Assembly: GCA_013368445.1 (NCBI GenBank)
Contig: JAACJO010000015.1
Location: 806,001-870,000 of the forward strand
Length of the DNA stretch: 64,000 bases
Direction: 5' to 3'
Source of the DNA: Leucocoprinus leucothites
Lineage: Eukaryota > Basidiomycota > Agaricomycetes > Agaricales > Agaricaceae
The notes beneath the pieces were generated by a model that was not told where the DNA came from, did no database searches, and was given only the letters and a program-made list of their open reading frames with translations. This document shows, in pieces, positions 46,332-58,353 of this stretch (the stretch's first letter is position 1; each line of letters begins with the position of its first letter). The position numbers and the translations under genes were made by a program.

Positions 46332-47690
46332 ATGCCCTCCAGATATCGGTATCAGGTACAACCGTCGTCCTTCCCTGTCGATTCAGGCTCAGCTTGGATT
46401 TTCGTTTCACTGATACGCCCTATTGATTTTATTTGGACGGTGGTACAACGCTTATAGGCGGTTCCAGGGTTCTTTGTTCACGATACAGGGGACCATAAGT
46501 CATTGACTGTACCTGCAGTGAGCTTCAGCATTTCAATTTCAGCGTTTAATTTGTGGATGGCCCCCAATTTCTAGGTCCCGCCACGAATGGGACTACTTGA
46601 CGATTCACCAGAGCGGTGGGCTAAATTTCGAGCGAAAATGGCTGAGATGAACGAGGAACTAAGTAGCAAGAACGCAGAGGTAAAGGTATTCTTTTTTGCG
46701 AGACATGGTCAAGGATGGCGTACGTTTGACTCGTGTGTGCTTTACTCACTTCCCGAGGAGAGCTCATAGTGTGGTCATAGATAACGTAGCAGAAGCAAAA
46801 TATGGAACGTGGTGTTGGGATACGTGCGTCTTTCCTTGCAAATCCACTACAATAAACCACGATTGCTAAAACAAAATCACCTCTCTAGGGTTATGAGCAA
46901 GAGAAACGGAGACGGCGAGATTACTTGGGGGCGTATGTTTAACTTTCTTCCTCACGCCGTGCTGCATTTACTTACGACGTTGCTGTAGCGGATCCTGAGC
47001 TCACAGAAATTGGAATTAATCAGGCCGTCGAAGCAAAACACGGATGGCAGGCGGAGCTGCCGTTTAATATCACACTTCCGGAACGGCTGTATTCAAGCCC
47101 CTTAACGCGAGCGATGGACACCCTTCGGATTACGTTTGAAGAGATTGTGATTGCAGATACGGAGGGCAATCGAAGTGTCATGGTTTTGGAGGTCCGTCTC
47201 GAACTTGGGCAAAGTACTAGAGATCCTGACATTCTTATATTTTTCGTTAGAGCTGTCGAGAAGAGAATGGGGTCCACACCTGCGATAAGCGCAGGAACCA
47301 CTCGTGGATACACGCACGGTTTCCAGACTTTGATTTTGAGGAGGGATTTGAGGAGGAGGATGCGTTGTGGGATCCAGAAATCAGAGAAACAAAGGCCGAG
47401 GTAGCTGATCGTGCTCGGAAGGTGCTGGATTATATTTTTGAAAGAGATACTTCCTCGACGTGCAAGTAAAACCAATGATTGCGAGTGGCCGGGCGCTTAT
47501 CTACTTCCAGATATTTCTGTGACTGCACACGGCGGGATCATCAACGGATTCCTTCAAGCCATCGGGCGTGATCCATTGGGGCTTTCAACTGGAGGTATGC
47601 GGCACTGATTACTCAGATCATGGTACCGGAAACTCATTGGTCGCATTTGAAGGTGTTCTTGCAATTGTCATCAAGTGCGAGAAGGATTGA
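46332..47690 (+). CDS. Histidine phosphatase (phosphoglycerate-mutase-like) 1
   Basis: A cytosolic member of the histidine phosphatase superfamily, closest in layout to fungal phosphomutase-like (Pmu1-type) proteins; the substrate is not predictable. It starts with the short exon 46332-46355 (MPSRYRYQ). It continues at 46458-46517 (AVPGFFVHDTGD) and from 46575 (GLLDDSPERW), with further exons to the TGA at 47688-47690. The catalytic RHG motif (FFARHGQGW) is at about 46699-46725. Other motifs are TWGPDPELTEIG, YSSPLTRAMDT (conserved Arg) and the second catalytic histidine in VTAHGGIING near 47515-47545. The family motif NCRE reads SCREENG here, a departure at the first position. The gene directly downstream is a diverged duplicate. 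Eight GT-AG introns are inferred by frame. Confidence 0.8.
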
Positions 47691-47894
47691 GAAGGGCATG
47701 ATGCCATTTGGAACTGAACAGACGCTGTTTTATCTTGACTATTCACTTACCCACTAATCTTACCCGCGTTGTACCTTCTCTCAAAGTTGCGTTATGCACA
47801 CGTGTGATGTGCATGGTGTGACGTCATTGAGGCCGGAAATGAAGTGATTGATGTACCTGCCATCGACCAGTGCTTGACGAGGACCATTTCATCC

Positions 47895-49176
47895 ATGAGT
47901 GAATCCCTACGCCAGCGAAATTACAAGGCGAGCCTTTCTACGATTGAAATCCTCTGAACGTGTTCCAACTCTCTTTGGCAGACGGTCCCCGGATTTTTTC
48001 TCCAGAATGCACCATCGTCGGAACATCCAGTACGGATTTGTCATTTCGGATAAAGGGCTAGTCATAACGTCGCTCAGATATTACCGCGATTTGGACTTCT
48101 CGATGATTCTCCGCAAAGGTGGTTCAATCTCAGGAGAAAATTACAGGAACTCAATGAAGCTGCAAGTCCCGGAGAATCGTTCAAACTTTTCTTCTTTTGT
48201 AGACACGGTCAGAGCTATCGTATGCGCCTAATGCCTTGACCGTCAGACGGATTTTCATTGCAAGCCTCCGCTCAGATAACATTGGGAAGGAAAAATACGC
48301 CAATGCAGAATGGAAGGGGTGAGCAAAATTCCATGGCTTTCAGGACCTAACCATGTTGATCAGGAGTAGTTACTGGGGAAGAACCAATGGCGATGGCGAG
48401 GTTACTTGGGGGCGTGAGTAACTCCACTCTCTCGCCAAGTACTTCATCTCGTTGACGCTCGTGTATTGCCACCCAGCTGATTCTGATCTGACCGTAGCTG
48501 GAATATCTCAAGCCCTTCATATCAAGAATGAGTGGGAGAAGGAGCGGGCCTTCGGAATTCCATCTCTTGATAAGGTTTACACGAGTCCCCTCACACGAGC
48601 GCTTAAAACGTGCGATATTGCTTTCAACTGTTCGAAGAAGTACCATCCTTCTATACCGATATTAGTCGTTGAGGTGAGTGGAAAGCACTCATGATTCGTC
48701 AATTTATTGATGTCTTCGGCAGAACTGCAGAGAAGAAAATGGTGTTTACACCTATGACAAGCGCCGTTCAAGAACATACATAAGAAACCATTTCCCCTCT
48801 TTTAGCATCGAGGATGGATTTTCCGAGGAGGACCTGTTATGGCACCCCGATATCAGAGAAAACAAGATACAGATGGCTGTTCGTGCGCAGTCTGTTCTCG
48901 AGATGATTTTTGATGAAGAACCGCCCGTCACATGTGAGATACCATATAAATCATCAGTGTACAATGGTTTCGCTCACAGCACTGCCTTCTTGTTAGACGT
49001 TTGCCTTACCATACACGGAGGATTGATCAACGCGTTTTTGTCCGTCTTGGACTGCCCAAAGATGTCACTACCGACGGGAAGTGAGTGGACTGTATTACCT
49101 AGTTTTAGCTATGTTCAAAAGTGCTAACTAGTGAGCAGGTGTTTACCCGGTTGTCATTAGACGGTACAAGTCGTAA
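47895..49176 (+). CDS. Histidine phosphatase (phosphoglycerate-mutase-like) 2
   Basis: A tandem paralogue of the gene at 46332. Exons cover TVPGFFLQNAPSSEHP (about 47980-48030), LPRFGLLDDSPQRW (about 48085-48125) and the RHG motif FFFCRHGQSY (about 48190-48219). They continue with GRTNGDGEVTWG, YTSPLTRALKT, NCREENGVYTYDKRR, the second histidine LTIHGGLINAF (about 49007-49039) and a final short exon ending RRYKS. All core catalytic residues are present. The first exon is uncertain: an ATG at 47895 encodes MSESLRQRNYK, but joining it to the next exon needs a GC-AG intron. The protein differs from gene 1 mostly between the TWG motif and the SPLTRA region. Function and substrate are unknown. Confidence 0.7.
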
Positions 49177-49533
49177 TTTCGATGTGGCTTGTTGGACTTA
49201 GGAGCCGATATCAGGGAGCATTCATCTTATCAGCGACTAGCAGCAAGCTTCATGGCATTAATAGAGTCTCTGAGCAGCCAAGCTGAGAGGCTGTGAGTTG
49301 AGCTTCGAGATGTGCGAGACTAGCCTACCATGTACGTTGTAGGCTATGCAGCGTGAAGCCTGTCACTCCCCGCAGCAGCTTGACCCTGATCGATTGTGTG
49401 ACAATGGCGGATTTATGCCGTTGTTATGGAGTGACGGCGTAACGTGCTTAATTTACAATATAAGCCCTCGAGCTTTCGATCCTCTATCCTAACTACCTTT
49501 CTCAACCCCTACTGCCTAATCTCTGTGACGAAT

Positions 49534-50284
49534 ATGGCCGGGCTTGTAACGCAACAACCAGAGAAATTTCCGGACAATGTCATGGACCCATACCGAGACT
49601 ACCTGAAAGATAACTTGTCCTGCATGAATGGGCAAGGCTACTCCGGCCACTGCCATTCACAGACGGGATGCTGTGAACGCAACGGAAGTGGGCACAACGC
49701 ATGTCATCGATCACGACGAAGATATATCTTCCTCTTCTTTGGCTTGCTCCTCCTGCTGGGTATCCTGGTAGCTGGATTCTGCGCGTATCACTCTTCATCT
49801 GAAGGATTCTCTGGTTTTTGGGGTAGCGCATCCGAAAGTCTGGGAGGGCTCCTTAAACGTGCACCTGGAGACCCTCAAAATGACAATGGACCACTCATTG
49901 ACCGCAAATGTTCGTAATTGTGCCGCATCGAGTAGCCTCCAGTCGTGTGTGAATTTCTCGATACTCACTTTGCTATTAGATTATTTGATCATCGTATTCG
50001 TCGGGCTGTTCATTGTTGTAATACTTGGGATCATGTTGAGCGCATGGTGCTGTAGAGGTGAGTTCGATTGAATATATTGAATTTGGGTATAGGGTATGGA
50101 CGCTGACTGCGCAATAACGTAGGTGCCTTCGAGAATCCATGTTGTTGCCCTTGTTATCTCTGTGCTTGTTGCGGAGGCTTGGGTATGTTTGCTTGGCTCA
50201 GAACTAGAGTTGAAATTGACTTGCTCGACAGCGTGCCTGGAGTGTATCGGCTGTGGTTTATGTGCAGCAGCAGCAGAAGGTTGA
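49534..50284 (+). CDS. Two-pass membrane protein with cysteine-rich tail
   Basis: Four exons, 49534-49909, 49980-50057, 50123-50182 and 50232-50284, join to 188 aa. The N-terminal part (about 1-65) is hydrophilic with several Cys and His. Transmembrane segment 1 lies near residues 68-90 (FLFFGLLLLLGILVAG) and segment 2 near 126-150 (LIIVFVGLFIVVILGI). The tail is extraordinarily cysteine-rich (NPCCCPCYLCACCGG, then CLECIGCGLC), as in proteins that are multiply palmitoylated or bind metal. The first intron needs a non-consensus donor (GTTCGT), chosen because it is the only one that opens the second membrane segment. I do not recognise the family. Confidence 0.65.
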
Positions 50285-50730
50285 AGTTGTTTGCCTCCCT
50301 TTTTTCCGGATGGACACTCCCTGAGTGCAACTCTATACCTTTATGCCTACAAACTCAAATGCCAGCGTGGAGAAATTTTGATATCCTATATGTAATTTTA
50401 TAACTTTGTTCATCAAGTATTTGTACATCACCCGGTTTTACTATCAGGGAACAATGGACTGTTTCTACGTATTCCGACTAGCTAAGGGTATCGGATCTGT
50501 TTCTTAGTTGACATCGCGATTTGGACTCTGATTGGTATGATCGTGGGCTAAACTCGTTTCTTGAAGGCATCCTATGCTTGGCTATCACAACTCAAGCTAT
50601 TCATACCACCTTAGAGTGCATTGGCCCGACAACATCCTGCAGCATTTGTAATTGAGGATGATGGGAGAGTTTGATTCCTTTTACTTTATGGCAATAGTCA
50701 AATAAGCGGAATTCCCTAGGTGTACGAGTA

Positions 50731-51651
<921 letters not shown>

Positions 51652-52929
51652 CAACGATTGTACTATGAAAAGTTGAGTGTGAAGCTGATGTCAATGATCA
51701 TAACAGTAATTGCATGAAAATGCTAGCACACGCTGCACGTGACTTGATAACGCGGGCCGAACAACCACTAATAGGTCAAATACCGATTCTGCTCAAAGGT
51801 AACAACACATGTGAAAACGAAGATCTAGTTCGTTATTCCATAGGATTACCTGCATATTTGAGCAAAATTGTGGAAAGACTAGACACTGCCAGAAAATTCA
51901 ACCGTAAACCGGCGACTTTGGAATGTCCAGCTGCTGCGACTAAATATTTAAAAGTGACTGGGTGTAGCTTTATCTTGACCCAAGATTAGTTAAGCCACAA
52001 CAATTTCAGTTGGAGAGCATTTTAAAAGATGTCAATGAATAAACGTCTTTTCAGGGTCCTTGAATACCCGAAACCAGCCGATGACGGACGCCAAGTGCGC
52101 AGTCTTCAACCTGCCGGTTAACCTCTGTAAACAGGGAGGCCCTATCGTCTGGATTGACTTCCTCCCAGCTGGGGCTGGAAAGGAGCGATTTGAAGGGGTC
52201 CAGCAAAGTATTCACCCGGGAATGGCAACTTCCCCTCTTATGTGACTGTCGGAAGAGGAGATGGAGAAGGATGCCGGGCGAGTATGAGTGGACGCCTATG
52301 AGTTCCACAAAACAGATGTGCAAGTTTCAGAGACTTGAGGAATCTACCGCTCCATAATCGTTTGGGTTATGACCGAACCCTTGTGGATGCTCCCCTGCCG
52401 CATCATTTCATATAATCAACATCGGGGACAGTGCCCAAGGCATTGTCCTGGAGCCCGGTCCGCCATAGGAGTGTCAGGCAATGCATCTTTACATCCATCT
52501 GTCATCGAGATGAATGACTGGCGATCATTCGTTTCGCACAATCGATGAACCCTTCCGTCGTTCGCGACTTGAGCCCAAACGTTCAGCCGCTAACAGCAAA
52601 GCCATGGGGTACTATGGTTCCGCCAGTCATCCTTTCTCCCGAGAGTAATGGAAAGCATTTGCGAAAACGCCGTGCGCATATTACACTTCCTCAGAGGTTC
52701 ATGTTTCAACTTGGGGAAAGGGGATTATTGGGCAGGGTATCACCGAGGTCGCTGAGGACCACATAACCATAGTTTTGGGAATAATCAATACGTCTGAGTC
52801 CCAGAGCATGAGCTTGAAAGGAAAGAGAACCCGAACCAGTGGCTGTGTCGTAATTACCGATACCTTAGCGCTTAGCAAACAATTCAAAACGCTTCATCAA
52901 CGATCAACTCATCTTTGGATTATGCCACC
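51652..52929. other. Intergenic, no gene recognised
   Basis: Several frames of 60-90 codons exist on both strands (for example 51714-51989 plus and 52051-52323 minus), but none resembles a known family or shows convincing splice continuity. The stretch may hold a decayed gene. Confidence 0.35.
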
Positions 52930-53485
52930 ATGGACGGTGCTGAGTTTCATGCGGCGGTAGGGCCATCTATGCATTCTGACTTGGCTTAAACTAACTCTCC
53001 CTCAGGTCTACGAGACTGTGAGAACGATACCTAACGCTCACGTTACCACCTATGGTTTGCCATTCTTCAGTCTTCCATACGAAGGTCCTGATTTCATTCG
53101 CTGATACACAGGTCATATCGCAAAGCTTATCGGAATGCCACGTCACTCCCGCCACGTCGGTCAAGGTAAGTACATATCCTAACTCCTAAAGTGTTGATCT
53201 TGAATACATGTCTATCGATATACAGCTCTCAAATTCCTTAATCCTGATACAAACCCTCCTGTGCCGTGGCACCGTGTAATCGGTTCTGGTGGCACGATAT
53301 CCTCACGCGGCCCAGGAACTGACGGCGCTAGTAGACAACGTGATGCCCTCGTGGCTGAAGGCGTTGAGGTGGTGGAAACGCGTGGTGGGGAATTCAAAGT
53401 CGATTTGAGACAGTACGGATGGTTCCCTACTGTCCCTGCTCCGGCTGAGCTGCCACCTGATGAAAACGAAGAAAACGGGCCATGA
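52930..53485 (+). CDS. atl1: Alkyltransferase-like protein (Atl1 type)
   Basis: Four exons, 52930-52956, 53006-53054, 53112-53165 and 53226-53485, join to 129 aa. It matches the MGMT DNA-binding domain: EFHAAVYETVRTIPNAHVTTYG, then HIAKLIGMPRHSRHVGQAL, then PPVPWHRVIGSGG and SSRGPGTDGASRQR. The PCHR motif that carries the methyl-accepting cysteine of true methyltransferases reads PWHR. That Cys-to-Trp change defines alkyltransferase-like proteins such as Schizosaccharomyces pombe Atl1, which bind O6-alkylguanine, flip it out and hand it to nucleotide excision repair. The helix-turn-helix arginine finger (SRHVGQAL) is present. An acidic tail (DENEENGP) follows. Nuclear action is inferred from the family. 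Confidence 0.92.
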
Positions 53486-53933
53486 TTCGTTTAGGTACGG
53501 ACAGACTATCCCGGAAAGATGATGCATGCAACCAACACGAGACCGACTGGTGATAAGAATGCGTATGGTACTAGAGCTGTAAGCTGCTGTAAGGTGGAAA
53601 GCTACGGTGATCTTTTACCGCGTCTAGGGCGGCATCTGTTCAATGTCCAGAAATATGACATCCGTACGATACACTCGCCCCTTCTACGTAAGAAATCAAG
53701 TTCCGGCAACTCTGTTCAATAGCATTCAGCGCACGACGTGTTAAGCATCATATCACGTCTGTAATGGCAACTGGCCATTATAAAAATCTAGGTACAGTCG
53801 TCAAAATAAATCACATCATTAGCGCCATGACTTGATAGAATGAAAACACGGCGATGTTAGCCCATCGCTGAAGAACATAAGTGCAGAGCTTGAGGTGGGC
53901 CGTTCTCACAACTTTTTTTCTTCAAATCCTCTA

Positions 53934-54595
53934 ATGAAGTTCTCTCTTCTCTCAGCCCTCACTGCCGTAGCATTTTCCGGCACATCCGCCGTTACCCCTC
54001 CCGGTGCCGATACCCCAGCCTTCTACTTCGTCGCAAGCTCGAACGACTCTGGCTCTAACCTTCTGGTAATCATAGGCCTTGTTATCACCACAAGACAGAG
54101 TAAACTGATTCCTTCCCCTTGCAGCCTCTCAGGACAACTGGTGGTGCCGGTGGTTACTCGACGTTGACCGGGACAGGACCGATTGGCAAATTCTATTTCG
54201 CACAAGGCAACCTCGTAGCAGCTCCCCTTCCAGATTCACCTACAACACAAAGACCCGTGATCGGCGCCATCCCGTTCTCAACTGGGTGTACCACATATGG
54301 TCCCCTTGGGTTCGTGGGTGGTTCAAGCTCGAATAAATGCGCCCAGTACAATAAATTCTACATTCAATCGAACTCGGAAAATTCACAACTGGGTGCTCGG
54401 TTAACCTTCAATTTCGTTGGAGGATTCTATGCCTGCGGCAGCAATCAGGATGTGAGTACAACTTCATGTCTCTCTTCCCTCGTAGTTCGCTACATTGTTA
54501 ATGCTGAGCAGGTGTGGTACATGGCCTCTTCAAATGACGGGCCGACTAACTTGACTTGTACACCGATCAGCTTATGGACTGTCCCAGTCGAGTAG
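53934..54595 (+). CDS. Small secreted protein, family unknown
   Basis: Three exons, 53934-54065, 54125-54451 and 54512-54595, join to 180 aa. The N-terminus (MKFSLLSALTAVAFSGTSA) is a typical signal peptide with predicted cleavage after TSA or just beyond. The mature protein has two related motifs, FYFVASSNDSGSNLLPL near the start and WYMASSNDGPTNLTCT near the end, so the domain may be an internally repeated or circular fold. At least four cysteines could form disulfides. Both ends look intact and it is likely extracellular. I do not recognise the family. Confidence 0.75.
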
Positions 54596-54846
54596 TCTGC
54601 TTTATCAATCGCCTTTTGCTCTCGCCAGGTATTTTATCGACGCGAGTAAAGGTACAGGGTTGGTGCGGTATATATGTTCCAGTGTCATTTGATAGAAGGT
54701 ACCCAAGAGAAAAGAAAGCAATAATGCATATAGCAGTCGTCGAACACAAGTTTTAAATAAGCATCAAAGCAACAATTAGAATGAAGCACCACTATCCATC
54801 GAAGTCCTGAGATAGAAATCCACAATATCTGCAAGGCCGTCGTGGC

Positions 54847-57317
54847 TCAGACGGCTCTTCCGAGCTCCGGGGAATACCCCCCCATATCTTTCTTAAAATT
54901 TGATGAACTCTTGTAGCCAGGTGAGTTCATTGTTGTCAAAGGAATGTGTACTTCATCGGGGGGCAGCGATGGTGATGGTGCGGGTGATATAGAACGTAGC
55001 ACTGGCGTGGTTGATGAGAACCCAGGCCCTGATACTGATGATCGTCGGCCATCAGCGCCAAACACCTGCACCATGGTGTGCCGTCTTTGTTTCTTTGGAT
55101 TGTGTCTTGCAGCGCCCCAATAGTACTTAAAGGAGCTTGCAATCTCTGCCGCGAAATCGGCTGGTAAAAGTAAAATGAAGGAATGTAAGTGACACGGTTC
55201 AAGGGGGGCGAAGATGGAGATAGGGATAACATGACTGATGTTATATCAGATGGAACTCACAATAATTAATTCTGAAGATCGGAGATGTCAGCTTGGGATA
55301 AATGGAGATGGAACGAGACGTACGAGTCCCAGAGGGGTTTCCAGATACTTGTAGGGCTCCCTTCCCGCTTGTATTCCTTGGCAGAATACGCCCACAACAT
55401 GAGAAGCGAGAAAAAGACCATCTACGTGTTCATATCCAAGAATAAATGTGCATTACATAAAATAAGCAATGAATGGGTTGGATCTGAGTGAAGCTCAAGC
55501 GTACCTCAATGCATATTGCCAAAGCATTCAGCCCATCAGTGACGTTAGTAGTGGTCCAGTAGGCAGTTTCTACGATGCATGTCAGAACATTGTGCCGAGG
55601 GAAAAACAGCGCAGACATACCTTGGATAATTTTGCGGCTTTCTAGGGCACTAAACTATATTTCTCATCAGCTCCAGCCAACACGATCAACTGAGATAGCA
55701 GCGTACCACAAATGATTGGTAGAAGGTAAACATCACGATCAGTTTGATTGAGAGGAATTTAGCCATTGGTCGCCGATCTCTTAATTCATCCGATGTGAGG
55801 CCATAAAACACCAGGAGGCCATAAAGCGCAATACTAGCATCAAGGAAGGCGTGGAGGTCGTGAGCTTCTTAGAGTATGAGGCCCCTAGAAACGGAGCATA
55901 CTGAATCACAAGGTACACACCTGATGCTAATGAAGTTGATGCATTCGATGTAAGCATTGGCCCAGCGTGGCGAAAACCCTGCCTGAGCGCAAAGTACTTC
56001 ATATTTCTCGCAGATGATGCCTGCTACGGAAGCAGCTTTGAGGAAGGTGAGTAATAATACCATGATGCAAAGGGAGTTGCGCTCACCTGGTCTGATAATC
56101 ACATATTGAAGCACGGACCACTACGGAGGACATGAGTAGAGCGTTTGAGATTAGAGCTGCAGTGAATCCTACTTTGACAGTATACATAAAGTACGCCTAT
56201 ACCGAATGTCAATTCGATGACTCGGAAAGAATTCAGAGTAACTCACCTTTGTGGGTCGATATCTCCAACAACAAAACTTAAACAACCATTGTCAGATCTA
56301 CATACAACCCCTAGGAATTTAGGGCTTATTCACCGGCAATGGTAATGGTGTTTTATCTTTCCGTTCTAGCGCGCGTTCCGCTGATTTACCAATGGCAGTG
56401 GCAGCGACATATTCGATCAATAGGAGGCTGTGTTACAGAGGTTGGCGATATTAATAACCCCCGCTAAATCGAATCAAGAACTCACAGAAAAGCGCTGAGA
56501 CCAATAGCCTGTAGGGCACATGGAAAACACGTAGCGATAACGCTGATTAGCATGGATGGCAGGAGATATAAAGTGCTGTGAAGGAGCAAGGACTTGCCTC
56601 GTAGGCTAGCATAGACATTAGATGATCGGGAATCACAGATGAGATGAAGAAGCGTACCGGTTTGAATAAGTGAGTAATATGTGTAATCGCGGAAGAAACG
56701 ATACGAAGCGAATGAGATGACGGCGTATACCGGAGGCATGTAGAGGATGCGTAGTCTGTTGTCACGGATTTAGCCAGTGTCAGGACAAGGGGTGCGGTTC
56801 ACAGGCAGTGATCTACCAAAACGTGGAAGGTGGTGTGGACAGAGGAATAACGTATTTCGGAGCTCAAAGCTGGCATACATCCGGGTTCCAGATGAGCCGA
56901 GGCTGGGAGGAGGATGCCGTTCGCATGACAGACCGCCCAGGGTGGCCAGAGTCGAAAGGACGTTATGTGCAGTTTACGATGTTCAAGGGGCACAGGAGCA
57001 TAGAATGCGTACATTTGGCGTTGTTGAGGAGGGTTGGTATAGTTCCTAGAGTGTAATATTCAGTTACCTTGTACAACATGCACAAAAGAGTATACCAGCA
57101 GACCTGCAATGCGAAAAGATGGAAATTGCGGATATTATGACCGTCTGTACAACATATGAGTGCGTTTTGATAAACCGAACGGTACAACAGAGCTCACTAT
57201 GACTGCGCAACCACCCGCGATGGCCCAGCCGATCCGGTGTGTCGTCCAGTGGATGCCATTCGAATCCCAAAATTTCGACTGATCGACAATAACCTGATTT
57301 TCCACAGGACACGACAT
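54847..57317 (-). CDS. OST-alpha/TMEM184 (DUF300) membrane protein
   Basis: The minus-strand gene runs from ATG at 57315-57317 to the stop at 54847. The start (FWDSNGIHWTTHRIGWAIAGG) and the micro-exon NYTNPPQQRQ are family hallmarks. So are LRILYMPPVYAVISFASY, YRFFRDYTYYSLI, LLLIEYVAATAIG, YTVKVGFTAALIS, SVALYGLLVFYGLT and AKFLSIKLIVMFTFYQSF. About seven transmembrane helices are expected. The family is the organic solute transporter alpha/TMEM184 group, found in endomembranes and plasma membrane; the substrate in fungi is unknown. At least nine short introns are inferred, plus one of about 250 bp (about 56762-57013). The C-terminal cytosolic tail (SPAPSPSLPPDE, SSTTPVLR) is Ser/Pro-rich and probably phosphorylated. 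Confidence 0.88.
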
Positions 57318-57923
57318 GACGCCGTTTTGTCTTAGCGAATATCTCAAGTTTAGATACTGAACGAAGGGGTAGCGAGTAGTAGTATGAAGGAGTGGAGCTG
57401 GATCAAAGAGCAGTGCAGCGAGCGCTCGCTCGACGAGCTGTGTGGTCAGGCGTTCAACTCGGAAGCAGCATCACGATTCTGTGACGGCCGTTCAGGCTGC
57501 GACGGTCACATGATGTCAATTGCATCAGACCTTGTTACCAACTTTAGTCGACCCTAACAGCAGTCTCCCTTTCGCCTAACCACCTCTTAAAGCTCTAGGA
57601 ATCCTCCCTGAGGCTGATTGCTGGTCACAAATTGCCCACCTTGTAATTAAAAAAGCGCCCATTCTCCAACATCGAATAATATATTGAGAGTTTTTTAGAG
57701 GTAGACTAGCACCCCGTCAATGTCAAGTAACTCGCCCACTATACAGCCAAATAAAAAATGCTCGTATGAAATGCTCGTATGGAAGAGAATAAAACAGCTT
57801 GAACAAGTTTGGTCGTTCACTCCCCTTCCTTTTTCTATTATACACCTTGAACCTGCTGTTTTGAACCACGGTATTGTTTGGGTGACGGCTTTGCTGTTAG
57901 AGAAATCTGGAGAAAATCATCTT

Positions 57924-58012
57924 GGCTGATCAGGGTACTCTACAGCTCATAACCCATTATAATATTTATTGTATTATATTGAACTATGAGCTACAAGGTA
58001 CCGTGATCAGCC
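57924..58012. repeat. Imperfect inverted repeat (fold-back)
   Basis: Arms of about 29-30 bp (starting GGCTGATCAGGGTAC on the left and ending GTACCGTGATCAGCC on the right) flank an AT-rich loop of about 30 bp. The arms differ at a few positions. It could be a small fold-back or MITE-like relic, or an RNA hairpin. Confidence 0.7.
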
Positions 58013-58283
58013 CAGACCAATCCCTCCGGGATTCTCTGATGGCTGGTCGCAAGAGGGCATGGAAGAGAATTTCAACCCGAGCTGTGTGAGCATGTATTTC
58101 GGAACTAAACTACGGGTTAGAGTCTGTCAATTGAAGAATGCCTGCAGGTTACTGTATCTTGAAACACTAATTGCGCCAGGAACATCCGGCGCTTAGATTT
58201 CTATATTTAGCGTTAAGCGTTCCGTTGTCCCGATGTGCCATCCGAGGCTTGAGTCGTCTCCCATCACCTAATCAGAGTCAACT

Positions 58284-58353
58284 GCAATTCTGTCTCACAA
58301 AGTGTTGAGTATGCTGTGGCGATCATGCAATTCTGTCTCACAAAGTGTTGAGT
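58284..58353. repeat. 27-bp direct repeat, two copies
   Basis: GCAATTCTGTCTCACAAAGT followed by GTTGAGT occurs at 58284-58310 and again at 58327-58353 without a difference, spaced 43 bp start to start. Confidence 0.85.

Noticed and set aside
47899..48231. 110-codon frame at the start of histidine phosphatase 2
   Set aside because: It is in the wrong phase for the conserved GLLDDSPQRW and RHG segments, which read in another frame and need introns.
52051..52887. Possible gene between the NAT9-like and Atl1-like genes
   Set aside because: Frames on both strands are short, no splice chain links them and no family is recognised, so it is left as intergenic.
57720..57929. 69-codon ATG frame
   Set aside because: No similarity, no splice context, and it ends inside the inverted repeat; below the level I would annotate.
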